DNA from: Hygrocybe punicea
Lineage: Eukaryota > Basidiomycota > Agaricomycetes > Agaricales > Hygrophoraceae
DNA: 64,000 bases
Direction: 5' to 3'
NCBI GenBank assembly: GCA_963556145.1
Contig: OY744469.1
Span: 2,948,767-3,012,766 of the forward strand
This document shows positions 1 to 9,927 of the stretch, one piece after another; the stretch's first letter is position 1; each line of letters starts with the position of its first letter. Under the pieces are notes generated by a model. That model searched no databases, was not told the DNA's origin, and saw only the letters and a list, made by a program, of their open reading frames with translations. The translations under genes were made by a program, and so were the position numbers.

Positions 1-314
1 TTTTAGCTTTTATTCAGGTGATGTGATGTTACAGCAGAAAACCACACCTCCTTGAATAAAGAACTAATAATAATAATTTGAGTTGACAGAAACATTCAAT
101 GGATGTCATTCTAATTTTACTACATGTTAAATGTCTTATATATGTCCCATTGAATTTACAATGTACATATCAGTAGTCTTTTCAAGCAAAATAATTCAAA
201 GTCACATGATGTGCTACCCTATTATGGCAATTGCCCGACTCTGTACCTTCAGCCACCTGAATTATTTATTTTAATTTTTTTTTTCACGTGCAACAAGGAT
301 TTCCGAAAACGCTG
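1..314. other. AT-rich sequence with no recognised feature
   Basis: No convincing reading frame, repeat or motif was seen. The stretch ends at the left arm of a small inverted-repeat element. Confidence 0.5.
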
Positions 315-556
315 TAAGGAGGGTCTCACCCTTTTTTCAAGAAAATTCCTTAATTCATCTTACATCACATACAACTGAAAATCAAGACACTTTAAGATGA
401 TATCAAGTAAACTAAGATGTCAAGTCAATAATGATTTCTCATTGCTTATTAACTTCAGAGTCTGTCTTGAGTCATCTTGATGTGTCTTGATGTATCTTGA
501 TTTCAATATAAGACACATTAAGGAATTTTCTTGAAAAAAGGGTGAGACCCTCCTTA
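315..556. mobile_element. MITE with 40-bp terminal inverted repeats
   Basis: Positions 315-354 are the reverse complement of 517-556 (core AAGGAGGGTCTCACCC read inward from both ends). The 242-bp unit has no coding capacity. Its interior repeats short CTTGATGT-like words. No clear target duplication was found, so the superfamily is unknown. Confidence 0.75.
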
Positions 557-659
557 AAACAAGACTTATAAGATGGAATAAGACAAATTAAGTGAAATTA
601 AGTGAAATTGAGTTTTCCTGATGGCCTTATAGCAATCAAAATTTTCATAATGGTCATAG

Positions 660-960
660 CACAACTAGCCAATGGCATGCCCGTGGGTATTGGTGCTGTA
701 CCTGTACCTGTACCCACAGCTACCTGTACCCGTGATCTGGTGGGTTTACCCATCATTTTGAGCCCTGGATCATTGAAAACGGTCAAGTATTGAGTGAGTT
801 ATGATCAAAAGAATGAAGAATGATTGTTTTGATCATAACTCACTCAATACTTAACTGTTTTGGACAATCCAGGGCTTAAAATAAAGCTCACAGGTAGGAG
901 AATTGTACCCATACCAATACCCATGGCTACCAATACCTGTACCTGTCCAGGTCAAAACTG
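660..960. repeat. CTGTACC-rich repeat with an embedded 126-bp palindrome
   Basis: Blocks of CCTGTACC-type words lie at about 695-735 and 930-950. Between them 756-810 pairs with 827-881 as an imperfect inverted repeat (AGTATTGAGTGAGTTATGAT against its complement). The composition resembles the hAT-like elements further right, so this may be another decayed member, but no terminal repeats or duplication could be fixed. Confidence 0.5.
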
Positions 961-1063
961 AACCAAAATGGGGCACTTGTGGCTAATCTTTGTCAACGGG
1001 TTCATCAGACTCTGTTAACTCATCAGCTGGAGAGCTGGATCCACTAGTCGAGACACCAGGTTC

Positions 1064-2863
1064 ATGCATGTCTGTCAGAAAGTGCAGAAAGTCATTGAGG
1101 AAAATCAAGAGTCACAAGCAGCTATAATATGGTATAAGCCAGAATGCTGCATACCGGGTTCAAGAAATGGTTCTGTCTACTTTGGCAAGGATGTAGGACT
1201 GACCCTCTATCTTGTGGACAACAATCATTGGACCAAACCCATGTGGCTTTGACTTCTGATCTAGGGACATCTTGACATGTGAATTCCAGATGAGTACCAG
1301 ATCACCAGGTTGCAAGTCATAGCTTTTGATTGTATTGGAAAATTTATCTTCAAATTGTCGAACAGATTTGAACTGAGACTTGAGTACATGGTCCATAATG
1401 GCATCAAGGTCCTCAGACCATTTCCACGACTGTCAGGCACAGAGAGCAATAAGTTCCAGCATTGTCATAGTATTTTGCTGTAAGACCAAATATGTTGCTT
1501 CAGCCAAGTCGAACAGAAAGAGCAGCTTGACACCATGAACCATATAATATGACAAGTACCTGAGATCCCAATAGGTTGTAACACGTTCTGCCCAAAATAC
1601 TGAGTGCACAACAGTACTCCAATTCTGCTCATCTCCATCGCATGTTTCCATTATTGCTTCACAAACATCAATGACGATGTTCGGTGGGTCCATTACCTGA
1701 GAGTTGTAGGGGGGAATCCAGATGTGTTGGATACCAAAATGATCCACAAGATAATTGAGTGTGTCAACAAATGGAGGGCTGTTATCCGTGACAATTTCTT
1801 CCAAAGCTCCCCATTGGCACAGTATTTCTTCAAAAATAAAGGTGACTATAGTAGAACCCATTTCTCAATGTAGCATATGGAACTCCGGATACGAGGTAAG
1901 TGAGCATCAAGCTTGTACAATGTAGTGGAAACCACCAGATTGGGGCATGTGCATAGTATCAATGTAGACCTTGTGAAATAATGAAGCCAGAGTTGCAACC
2001 ATAGGTGGAATATAATGATATTGCATTTGCCAGATTTGACACTGGTGACAGGACTAGACATACCACTTGATGTCGTGATTCAGAAATGGCCACCAAAATT
2101 GATCCAAAAGATGAGTTCAAACAGAGAACACCCCCTTGTGTCCAAGGGAGTTGTGTACTTCATGGATAAGTTGAAGCTATTTACCGACTGGAACTATGAC
2201 CTTATGTTTTCTGTGAGCATCTTTTCTCCATAGCCTGTCATCAATCAGGAAGAACTCAAGCATTGGAGTAGGACTAGATGTCCTACTCACTACAAGGTCA
2301 TGGTCATGGTGGTGGTCTATCTCTCTCATCTGACTAATCCTACTACAAACATCTATCTATGACTAGATCACATGACTAACCTAATCCTCCTACTACAGCA
2401 TATATCACACAAATTGGTGGTATTTCTGGTCAGACATTCTGGGTGGATGCTCCAGTGTTTGAAGGAAACGTTCAACAGCATGGACCCAATTGTCTGCAGC
2501 AACAACATTTGCTGTCCAAGGGATATCGGCATTGGTTTGTTCCACAGAGTACATGGCTACTGGGTTTGTCACGTTACTTCAGTTCTGGCAGGCCATACAT
2601 AAAACACAGGTGGATGGGTCACATCAGGGTGGCCTGTAGTTGACTTATTCCATATAAAAACCATATGACCAGTCAATCCATTCTTCAAAGTCATTGGTGT
2701 CGGTTGGGTCAGCTTCAGTTTGTGGCCAGCAGGAGAGCCTGTCCATGGTTGAATGGTCAGAAGCCAGCATGTGGACTAGTCTGAAATTGAAAAGTAAAAT
2801 CCCAGCAATCCACCAGTTAATTGTGGTGTTTGGCTGAATATCTGGGTTGTTCAACATCCCCTT
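1064..2863 (-). pseudogene. Ty3/gypsy pol remnant: RNase H tail and integrase
   Basis: Reading leftward on the minus strand, the fragment begins with the RNase H to linker region (a PDIQPNTTINWWIAG-type stretch, about 2645-2857). It continues into the HHCC zinc region (HEVHNSLGHKG, about 2130-2170; SCHQCQ, about 2040-2060), then the integrase core (EEIVTDN, about 1780) and the C-terminal domain (PGDLVLIWN, about 1300). Several in-frame stops and frame changes (TAG as well as TGA) show it is dead. It belongs to the same element as the fragments at 3508-4027, 9928-10838, 13427-13771 and 14769-15250. Family identity rests on recognising the domain order and motifs; the exact clade is inferred. 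Confidence 0.8.
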
Positions 2864-3507
2864 TATGGCCAGTCAGGGGTACACCCGCAGTGCTCTGGGG
2901 CTGTACTCGGACCCGTACCCGTCACGGGTACGTACCCGAGGCCAAAAGTATGGGTATGGCACAGGTTTTGCAGGGGTACAGGAAGAAACATGCAAAATAC
3001 CCCATTTTTACCTGTTTTTGGTGGTTTTTATGGTTATTGTGGACAGAATACTGGCCGGATCCCTTTAGTGTAAAGGAACACAATATTTAGAATACTGTGG
3101 GGAGTGTTGAGAGCATTTTTACATATTTTTACAAGCAATGATTCTCATTATATCCCTCAAAAACATGCAAAATACCCCATTTTTACCTGTTTTTGGTGGT
3201 TTTTATGGTTATTGTGGACGGAATACTGGTCGGATCCCTTTAGTGTAAAGGAGCACAATGTTCAGAATACTGTGGGGAGTGTTGAGAGCATTTTTACATA
3301 TTTTTACAAGCAATTATTCTCATTATATCCCTCAAAAATAGCGAAAAATACCCCAAAAATTGAGTTTTTGATGTTTCTTCTCCCAAAAAAAATACAGCCC
3401 ATACCCGCGTGGGTACTGCGGGTATTCTGAGGCTGGACTCGTACCTTTAACCCGTGGTACCCATACTCTTAACCCCTGGGGGTATTGCATACCCTTGACC
3501 TGCCCTA
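2864..3507. mobile_element. hAT-like non-autonomous element, copy A
   Basis: A 644-bp element flanked by the 8-bp duplication ATCCCCTT (2856-2863 and 3508-3515). The ends read TATGGCCAGTCAGGGGTA and, on the other strand, TAGGGCAGGTCAAGGGTA, an imperfect terminal inverted repeat starting TA. It splits the RNase H coding sequence of the minus-strand gypsy remnant. The interior is rich in GGGTACGGGT words and has two near-identical stretches of about 130 bp in tandem. No transposase is present. Copy B is the same family in the opposite orientation. Confidence 0.88.
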
Positions 3508-4027
3508 ATCCCCTTGATGTATTTAGCATCGACCTCTATGGTCAAATTACGGACACCAATGATAAACACCCAGAAGTAACATAAGGCATGGAAAAGGCCA
3601 AACAGTTCCAGCTTAGACTGCGAATAGCGTGATTCCTGATCATTCCACATGATGGAACCAAAGTGGCTCAGATAGTGCTTTCTGTCATCATGGATCTGCA
3701 TGAGAACGAACCTGACACCTATAACTGATGAGTCCACAGCCAAGATAATCTCCCAATCATTTTCATAATTGATGGTGCACAAAGTGGGAGACATGACAAT
3801 GGCATGTTTTAAGAAGTCAAAAGTGGCTCATTCCATGTCCTGAAAATCGAAGGGTATTTATTTTTGGGTAAGATAAACCAAGGGTCAAGCATGCAAAGCA
3901 AATCCCTTGATGAAAATCCTCATACGCCTACAAGTACCAAGGAATGCACGTATATCAGTTGCATTCTTAGGCAGGGGCCAATCGCAAATTTTTCTGAACT
4001 TTCCTGGCGTTGGGGACATGACCTTCA
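3508..4027 (-). pseudogene. Ty3/gypsy pol remnant: RT end and RNase H
   Basis: On the minus strand the fragment encodes the RT-RNase H connection (an RAFLGTCRRMRIFIKGFA-like stretch near 3900-3990). The RNase H domain follows (LAVDSSVIGVRFVL, then ESRYSQSKLELFGL and VDAKYIKG, 3520-3760). It is interrupted on both sides by hAT copies A and B, whose flanking duplications let the frames be joined conceptually. Part of one decayed element. Confidence 0.8.
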
Positions 4028-4654
4028 TAGGGCAGGTCAAGGGTATGCAATACCCCCAGGGGTTAAGAGTATGGGTACCACGGGTTAAGGGTACGAGTCC
4101 AGCCTCAGAATACCCGCAGTACCCACGCGGGTATGGGCTGTATTTTCTTTGGGAGAAGAAACATCAAAAACTCAATTTTTGGGGTATCTTTCGCTATTTT
4201 TGAGGGATATAATGAGAATCATTGCTTGTAAAAATATGTAAAAATGCTCTCAACACTCCCCACAGTATTATGAACATTGTGCTCCTTTACACTCAAAGGA
4301 TCCGACCAGTATTCCGTCCACAATAACCATAAAAACCACCAAAAACAGGTAAAAATGGGGTATTTTGCATGTTTTTGAGGGATATAATGAGAATCATTGC
4401 TTGTAAAAATATGTAAAAATGCTCTCAACACTCCCCACAGTATTCTAAATATTGTGTTCCTTTACACTGAAGGGATCCGGCCAGTATTCTGTCCACAATA
4501 ACCATAAAAACCACCAAAAACAGGTAAAAATGGGGTATTTTGCATGTTTCTTCCTGTACCCCTGCAAAACCCGTGCCATACCCGTACTTTTGGCCTCGGG
4601 TACGGGTCCGAGTACAGCCCCAGAGCACTGCGGGTGTACCCCTGACTGGCCATA
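4028..4654. mobile_element. hAT-like non-autonomous element, copy B
   Basis: A 627-bp copy in inverted orientation relative to copy A, flanked by the 8-bp duplication GACCTTCA (4020-4027 and 4655-4662). Termini are TAGGGCAGGTCAAGGGTA and the complement of TATGGCCAGTCAGGGG. Like copy A it lies inside the gypsy pol remnant. Confidence 0.88.
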
Positions 4655-4805
4655 GACCTTCATAAGTGCACATAGTGTATTGCATGAGTACGGGTAAACC
4701 CGTGGGTATTGCCGCAGGTACAACCACAGGTGCAGGTACGGGTACAGCAATTTGTACCCGTGCGATTACCCATACCCGCAATGGGTAACCGGTAACCTGT
4801 GACAT

Positions 4806-6420
4806 TGTTACGTTTTGCAACTCCGCAACTTCGATTCCGACTCTGCTGCCCCACCATGACGATTCCACTTTACCACACCTTCCTTTTTCGTTTCCTTTAC
4901 CTTTTGTCTTCTTTTGGACATCGTTGTTATTCTTGTCCTTGTTCTCTTTTCTTCCTTTCTTTTAGAACAATCCAGACCAACCATGGACACATCCCCACGT
5001 TACCTTGCTGTACCCGAATAGTCTCCTTGCCGATGGACATCATCGCTATTGTCTTTTCCCTCGCCCTGACATATTGTTGACTTCATCCCATGACAAACCG
5101 ATTCACAATGGCTGTCCTCCCGACACAGCTAATTACTGTAATCATCATTGGCAGCATTGCCATCACCTTCCTGATTGGTTTCTACTTTGTTATGATCTAT
5201 CTTTGGCATCAGCACCGAAACCCTTCTGCCATTGATACACCCGACTTCCACCTTGACAATATATTGACACGTAATTGACAATTGCCATTCTCGGATATTT
5301 GGTTTCCATATTCATACCCTGTGCCTACCATTATCCTCCCTGACATTCCGAAGACATTCCTCACCTGCATGCGAATTCTGAACAATCCTCGATCACAAGA
5401 TATTTCACTCTTCTCGCTAATCTGACCATCGCCGGAGCATACTCTTACAGTGAACCAACCCCTATCATATATTGTTCGCACGACACTGCTTCAATGCAGT
5501 GCCTGACGACTTGTTCCCACAGCCTGTCACTCATGCCATGACTCGAAACCTGGACCCACATTCATTTATCCTTTTCCATCTGTAACCTTGATACCTCCCA
5601 CACTCGTTTACAACAATACCCTTTCTTGGACGAATACCGACGTCAGGTGGACCACGTTGTTCCACACACAGGACAAGACACTGCCCCTCGATACGTCATT
5701 GACACAGACATCGTCATCCAGTACAGCTTATGCTGTTCACATGCCTGACCTCGACTAGTCCACTGTCCTAGTTGGTTTTTTCCTCTATACATTCCTTCAT
5801 TTTCTTTCATACCAACCTTGCCGCTATATCCACGCTACCTCAAGACACTCTCATCACCAACCCCACACTGGACGATACCCATCTTCGACCCAACCATGCA
5901 ATGCACTTGCCAAACTGCGCACTTGCCCGTTACAGCAAGTGTAGACCCCGAATTGGCAATTCTGCATGTCACATGATCTGATGACAAATCATCCGAGTCA
6001 TCCGGACCTCTTCTATCCTCAATGACACCCGGGCCTCCAGTTGGATCGCGAGAACATCAACATGAGGACGCCTCATGTGCGCCTCATGGTGAACACATGG
6101 TGTAGTTGGACATGTTGTGGCTTCATGGTTGTATTTCTATTTACCTCCCCTCAAGACCAGTCACTATATATACTGTTCTTGTTGTTGGTTCGGACTTTTT
6201 CTTCTTTTCCTTTCTTTATGTTTAGTCTGGTTCTTCGGGCAGACTCATCTTGTTTTGGGTAACCCCCATGGCTCGCAATGACATAGACCTTGACCCCCCC
6301 CCTCTTAGCAGTATTGTCTTAGCTGTAAGCAACAATGAAAACTGCTGTCCTCTCCTCTGGAATCCGATCCCTAGTTAAGTTGATTGTTGCCGGAGCCCGC
6401 TGCAGAAGCGATCCGTAACA
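4806..6420. mobile_element. Solo LTR, family LTR1 (copy 1)
   Basis: A 1615-bp unit with ends TGTTAC and GTAACA and the 5-bp duplication GACAT (4801-4805 and 6421-6425). It is homologous in reverse orientation to 42994-44632. There is no internal retroelement sequence, so it is a recombination-derived solo LTR. The sense orientation cannot be fixed because no full-length parent is in the window. It contains a 56-codon membrane-protein ORF. Confidence 0.9.
5108..5278 (+). CDS. LTR1-encoded 56-aa single-pass membrane protein
   Basis: A 56-codon ORF lies inside the solo LTR. An N-terminal eight-residue lead is followed by a hydrophobic segment (about residues 9-33, VIIIGSIAITFLIGFYF core), then a basic-aromatic patch (YLWHQHR) and an acidic tail (DTPDFHLDN). 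It would be a small single-span membrane protein. The second LTR1 copy (44159-44329, minus) keeps the same ATG, length and stop. Ten nucleotide differences cause three amino-acid changes, and six of the ten fall at third positions. The upstream in-frame ATG at 5090 is lost in the other copy, so the start at 5108 is chosen. The neighbouring LTR sequence is at least as conserved, so selection is not proven. Function unknown. Confidence 0.45.
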   Translation: MAVLPTQLITVIIIGSIAITFLIGFYFVMIYLWHQHRNPSAIDTPDFHLDNILTRN

Positions 6421-6635
6421 GACATTCAGTCACGAATGATGCATCGGGTTCAACCGCAACCGCAACAATCCAACCACAACAACCACAACAACAAAATAGA
6501 AGACCATGGTGATGAAGACCATGACAATGGCAATGGAGAGCATGGCTGGGAGGGTGGTGCGCCCACCTACCGGACCTGGTATGTATCTAGATTCTACCTA
6601 CATTGACATTCATTGACTAATTCCATACCTCGCGA

Positions 6636-6686
6636 ACACACCCTGATGTGTCGACATCGTTCACGAGGTAATAGGCACCACGAAGG
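6636..6686. repeat. Imperfect palindrome ACCTCGCGAAC...GTTCACGAGGT
   Basis: A stem-loop of the same design as the more perfect palindrome at 16974-17031 (same ACCTCGCGAA arm). It lies inside hAT-like copy C. Confidence 0.45.
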
Positions 6687-6764
6687 ATGACAGGGCTCAA
6701 GACTCATCCCAGGCCCCCCACATACTGGTCGGCAAGGAGCCAGAGTGCCCAAAGACAACCACCC

Positions 6765-7015
6765 CCATTCACCTCGCATCCACCAGCCCACATGTCCACC
6801 AGCCCATGCGTCCAATGACGCATCACCTGGCTTTGTGCCCACCACCCCCGTTCACCTCATGTCCACCAGCCCACATGTCCACTGGTCCAGGCGTCCAACA
6901 ATGCATCACCCAGCTTTGTGCCCACCACCCCCGTTCACCTCGCATCCACCAGCCCATGCGTCCACCAGTCCAGGCATCCAATGACACATCACCCGTCTTT
7001 GTGCCCACCCACCAA
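6765..7015. repeat. Minisatellite, about 83-bp unit, about three copies
   Basis: Repeats of a unit containing CCCCCGTTCACCTC, CATCCACCAGCCCA and CTTTGTGCCCACC occur three times with small changes, inside hAT-like copy C. The open frames here are by-products of the repeat. Confidence 0.6.
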
Positions 7016-7322
7016 CTAAGCTGCACTGGGCCTGCACCCATTCCACCTCGTGCTCACATGGCGTGCGTCAATTGACACATGTCCAGTGTCGCAAGGTCAA
7101 AGGGCATGCATGTCCGGTGTTGTGAGTGTGAGACCCGCGGGTTACCCGCTACAGGTATGGGTACGGGTCGGGTATGGGTAGGAAAAAAAAGACCCAGCAC
7201 AAAACCCGTACCTGTGGTGATGGGTACAGGTATTCATGGGTACAGGTATGGGTATCCCCAAAAGTACACGGGGGTTACCCATGCAATACACTAAGTGCAC
7301 ATATGACTAACAACAACCACGG

Positions 7323-7477
7323 TGGAGAGGTGCCGATGGGCTAGCAGGGAGTCCTCTAGCTCAATCGCTAAGCTCGAGTCACTAAGATCAATCCTAATCC
7401 TACTGACTACCAAACAGAGCTATCTACTGAATCCAACCGTGGGAAGGTCACGTGATCTACCAGATCTCCCTACCACA
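7323..7477 (-). repeat. TR-GAG-1 3' LTR
   Basis: 155 bp, matching 9773-9927 with about one difference (AACCGTGGG here, AACCATGGG there). Preceded on the minus strand by the purine-rich tract at 7478-7490. Confidence 0.88.
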
Positions 7478-7640
7478 TGTCCCCTCCTCCAAAATGGCAG
7501 CGTCCCCACTGCCAGCGAAAGAGAAAAGAGGGAGACAGAAAGACAAGAAGAGAGATGGAAAGGAATAACAAAAATGGAAAAGAAATGGACAAGAGTCATA
7601 TAGGGAAAGCAATGGGAAAAAAGAAGAATATTAAAAATGC

Positions 7641-9509
7641 CTATCTTGGCTTCTTCCAACCTAGGGCCTGGAGAGCTCTACTCAAGTCTGAGAGACGAGG
7701 GTCCTGGTCCCAGTCGAGACAGGTAGATCTCAGGGCAGTTGGGTATGTCGTGTGGAAAGGCTTCATGAAGATGGGTCGGCCAGGTGCGATGCCAGATGGG
7801 TGGGATCGTGTGAATGCTGGACCAGGTGGTCTTGTGTATATGCAGCGAGCTCGAGGGCGTGCATGGCGTTGTCGAATACGACGTTGAAGGGTGGCGAAGG
7901 GCCGTCGGTTGTCGGAGAAGAGTCCTGAAAGGTCGCGAGGTGGGTATTTGGCTGGGAAAACGGGGCGAAGTGGGATCGTCGCGGCGTCTTCAGCCCAGTC
8001 GAACCGCGTAGGTTGTGCTGGCGTAGACGTTGGGGCGGGGTTGGGCACACGAACGGAGCCGTCCACGGTCTCCTCTTGGTCCGTCTCGTCGTCGCCTCGG
8101 CGCATGCCCCCGTTCGTCTTTGGGGCGGCCTCGCTCGTCTTGCCTCCTCTTGGTGTCGTTGTCTCCTCTTTCTTCGTGCTGTCTCCTTCCCTCTCATTCC
8201 TTTCGTTCGCGTACACGCCGGTTCGTGTTTCGACGTCGCTTGGCTTTGGGGGTCGCATTGGCGACGTCTGGATGGCGACGTCGTGTCTTTGGGCTTGCGT
8301 GGGCGTGGACTGACTGGGCACTGGTGCCGGCGTGGTGGATTCATGGTCTGAGACGCGTATGGACGCGTTTTGTAGCGGGGGTGTTGATTCTTGAGCGGGT
8401 GGGCTTGTTGGGACACGCTGGGACGCGTTTCTGTGCGTGAACGGGGCCGTTTGGGTGGGCATTGGGACATGGAAGGCGTCGCGTTCAGTGTTGGGCGACG
8501 GGGAACGTGCTGGGACGTGTGGGGCCGTTCTCGTCGCGTGTGTGTGGGCTGGTACTTCGATACGCGGTGGTTCTGATGACGTGGCACGTCCTGGTGCAGC
8601 GGGGGTCGTTTTTGGCGAGGGTGGGTAAGCTGGAGCTTGCTGAGACGCGTTTCCGCGTGCGCGTGGGGCCGTGTGAGCGTTCTTATGTGCACTGGGTGCC
8701 GGTGGATGCGCTTGCGGCTCGTCCGTTTGTACTGACGCGAACACGAAGGTGTGTGGGGTCGTTTGGGCTGACTTTGACGCGTGGCGCGTAGTTTTCGGTG
8801 TGGGGGCACAGGTGGGGGCCGGTGATATGTAGACTTGCGGCGTCATTGACGCAGACGCGTGGATGGACGGTTCTGTCTGGGTCGACGTGTGGTGTGTCGT
8901 TTTCGGAGTGAGCGGGTGAGCTGGGGTTCTGGTTGCGGCTGAGCCAATGGACAGCGTTGTCTGTATGCTTGTAGCAGTGTAGGCGAGTGCCGTTTGGGTC
9001 GACGTGGATGCGTAGATGGGCCGATTATGTTGGGTTGGCGGTTCCGTTTGTGTTGTTGCTGATATTTTCACTAGCGGTGTGCTGGTTTGCGCGGTGTCAG
9101 GCGATTGGCAGGCTGCATCCGAACAGCCATCGTTGTACCCTTCGGTATAGCCGTCGTATTGGCCAAAGTCCTTGCCATCCTCATACCCTGCTTCATATCC
9201 TACCAATCGGCCATCGTTGTAGGCTCTTCGTTGGTCTTCATCTGCTTTCACGGCTCTTTTGGATGCTTGTTCGGCTGTTGTCAATTGTCCAAGAGCAAAT
9301 GCGATCTCGAAAAATTCTTTTAAGGCATTGGCCTTGTCGAATGAAGCGTCGAACTCGTTGACGGCAGCTTTGCGGATGTTATCTTTATATTCGACCGTGT
9401 ATTTGTCTATCGTAGTCGATTCGCTAAGTGTGGTAGCTCGAGTTGGCTTGACATGGTGTGCGGCTTTTGCTTTCTTCGTAGCAGCTTTTTTGTTGCTGGG
9501 GCCTGGCAT
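7641..9509 (-). CDS. TR-GAG-1 gag-like protein with repeated QT motifs
   Basis: A 622-codon ORF starting at the first true ATG (9509; MPGPSNKKAATKKAK). The open frame extends upstream to 9590 but only from a GTG. Residues 1-25 are lysine-rich and about 35-97 look helical and charged. Residues 104-127 form a Gly-Tyr repeat (GYEAGYEDG, GYTEGYNDG). From about 138 to 410 the chain is Pro/Thr/Ser-rich and carries about nine QT motifs: TAQTST, TTQTEP, STQTAL, SIQTTL, STQTEP, SAQTTP, SVQTDEP, PTQTAP, AIQTSP. These resemble the short linear motif bound by dynein light chain LC8. The C-terminus (FDWAEDAATIP, PPRDLSGL, then an Arg-rich stretch) is compact. No zinc knuckle or enzyme domain is visible. 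A gag-type structural role is inferred from its place as the sole gene between LTRs. Confidence 0.7.
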   Translation of the reverse strand: MPGPSNKKAATKKAKAAHHVKPTRATTLSESTTIDKYTVEYKDNIRKAAVNEFDASFDKANALKEFFEIAFALGQLTTAEQASKRAVKADEDQRRAYNDGRLVGYEAGYEDGKDFGQYDGYTEGYNDGCSDAACQSPDTAQTSTPLVKISATTQTEPPTQHNRPIYASTSTQTALAYTATSIQTTLSIGSAATRTPAHPLTPKTTHHTSTQTEPSIHASASMTPQVYISPAPTCAPTPKTTRHASKSAQTTPHTFVFASVQTDEPQAHPPAPSAHKNAHTAPRARGNASQQAPAYPPSPKTTPAAPGRATSSEPPRIEVPAHTHATRTAPHVPARSPSPNTERDAFHVPMPTQTAPFTHRNASQRVPTSPPAQESTPPLQNASIRVSDHESTTPAPVPSQSTPTQAQRHDVAIQTSPMRPPKPSDVETRTGVYANERNEREGDSTKKEETTTPRGGKTSEAAPKTNGGMRRGDDETDQEETVDGSVRVPNPAPTSTPAQPTRFDWAEDAATIPLRPVFPAKYPPRDLSGLFSDNRRPFATLQRRIRQRHARPRARCIYTRPPGPAFTRSHPSGIAPGRPIFMKPFHTTYPTALRSTCLDWDQDPRLSDLSRALQALGWKKPR

Positions 9510-9753
9510 GTCGATTGCGAAAAGTAAGAGAGCTGGGATGCAAATGTGAAACGCGAGGACACAGGGTGTAAAACGCGGAGACGCAGGCACGAAACCTTAG
9601 AGACGCAGAGAGGCAAAGACACAAAACGCGGGAACGCAAAATCACTGAAACGCTAAGACGCTGGACGCTGAGACACTAAGATACTGAGACAAAAGCACCA
9701 AAGAGACTTGGGATGCAACAAGAAAGCAGGAGCAGGCGTGTTAAAGGTCGAAT

Positions 9754-9769
9754 CACGCTCTCATCACCA
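9754..9769 (-). promoter_or_regulatory. tRNA primer-binding site of TR-GAG-1
   Basis: TGGTGATGAGAGCGTG on the minus strand, three bases inside the 5' LTR. It begins TGG as required for pairing with a tRNA 3' CCA. The tRNA was not identified. Confidence 0.6.
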
Positions 9770-9772
9770 CGA

Positions 9773-9927
9773 TGGAGAGGTGCCGATGGGCTAGCAGGGA
9801 GTCCTCTAGCTCAATCGCTAAGCTCGAGTCACTAAGATCAATCCTAATCCTACTGACTACCAAACAGAGCTATCTACTGAATCCAACCATGGGAAGGTCA
9901 CGTGATCTACCAGATCTCCCTACCACA
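9773..9927 (-). repeat. TR-GAG-1 5' LTR
   Basis: The matching 155-bp LTR, followed on the plus strand by the duplicated ACGG. Confidence 0.88.

Larger units (their letters stand above)
4673..7293. mobile_element. hAT-like non-autonomous element, copy C (second family)
   Basis: Ends are TAGTGTATTGCATG at 4673 and its complement finishing at 7293. The 8-bp duplication AGTGCACA is at 4665-4672 and 7294-7301. A solo LTR (4806-6420 plus its duplication) was later inserted, so the element proper is about 1.0 kb. The interior has GGGTACGGGT-rich ends and a minisatellite. It interrupts the gypsy RT reading frame between the codons for Cys-Thr and Tyr-Glu-Gly. Confidence 0.82.
7323..9927 (-). mobile_element. 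Short-LTR gag-only retroelement TR-GAG-1
   Basis: A 2605-bp element on the minus strand with 155-bp LTRs (7323-7477 and 9773-9927) that are almost identical, so insertion is recent. LTR ends on the minus strand are TGTGGTAGGG and CACCTCTCCA. The 4-bp duplication is ACGG (7319-7322 and 9928-9931). Three bases after the 5' LTR is a primer-binding-like TGGTGATGAGAGCG, and directly before the 3' LTR is a polypurine tract, GGAGGAGGGGACA. It has no reverse transcriptase; the only gene is the large ORF at 7641-9509. The layout matches TR-GAG/TRIM-type non-autonomous retroelements. It sits in the gypsy RT remnant, whose frame resumes on each side. Confidence 0.88.

Noticed and set aside
7763..8809. 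348-codon minus-strand ORF overlapping the TR-GAG-1 gag
   Set aside because: Arg/Pro-rich shadow frame of the longer ORF at 7641-9509, with no start context or motif of its own.
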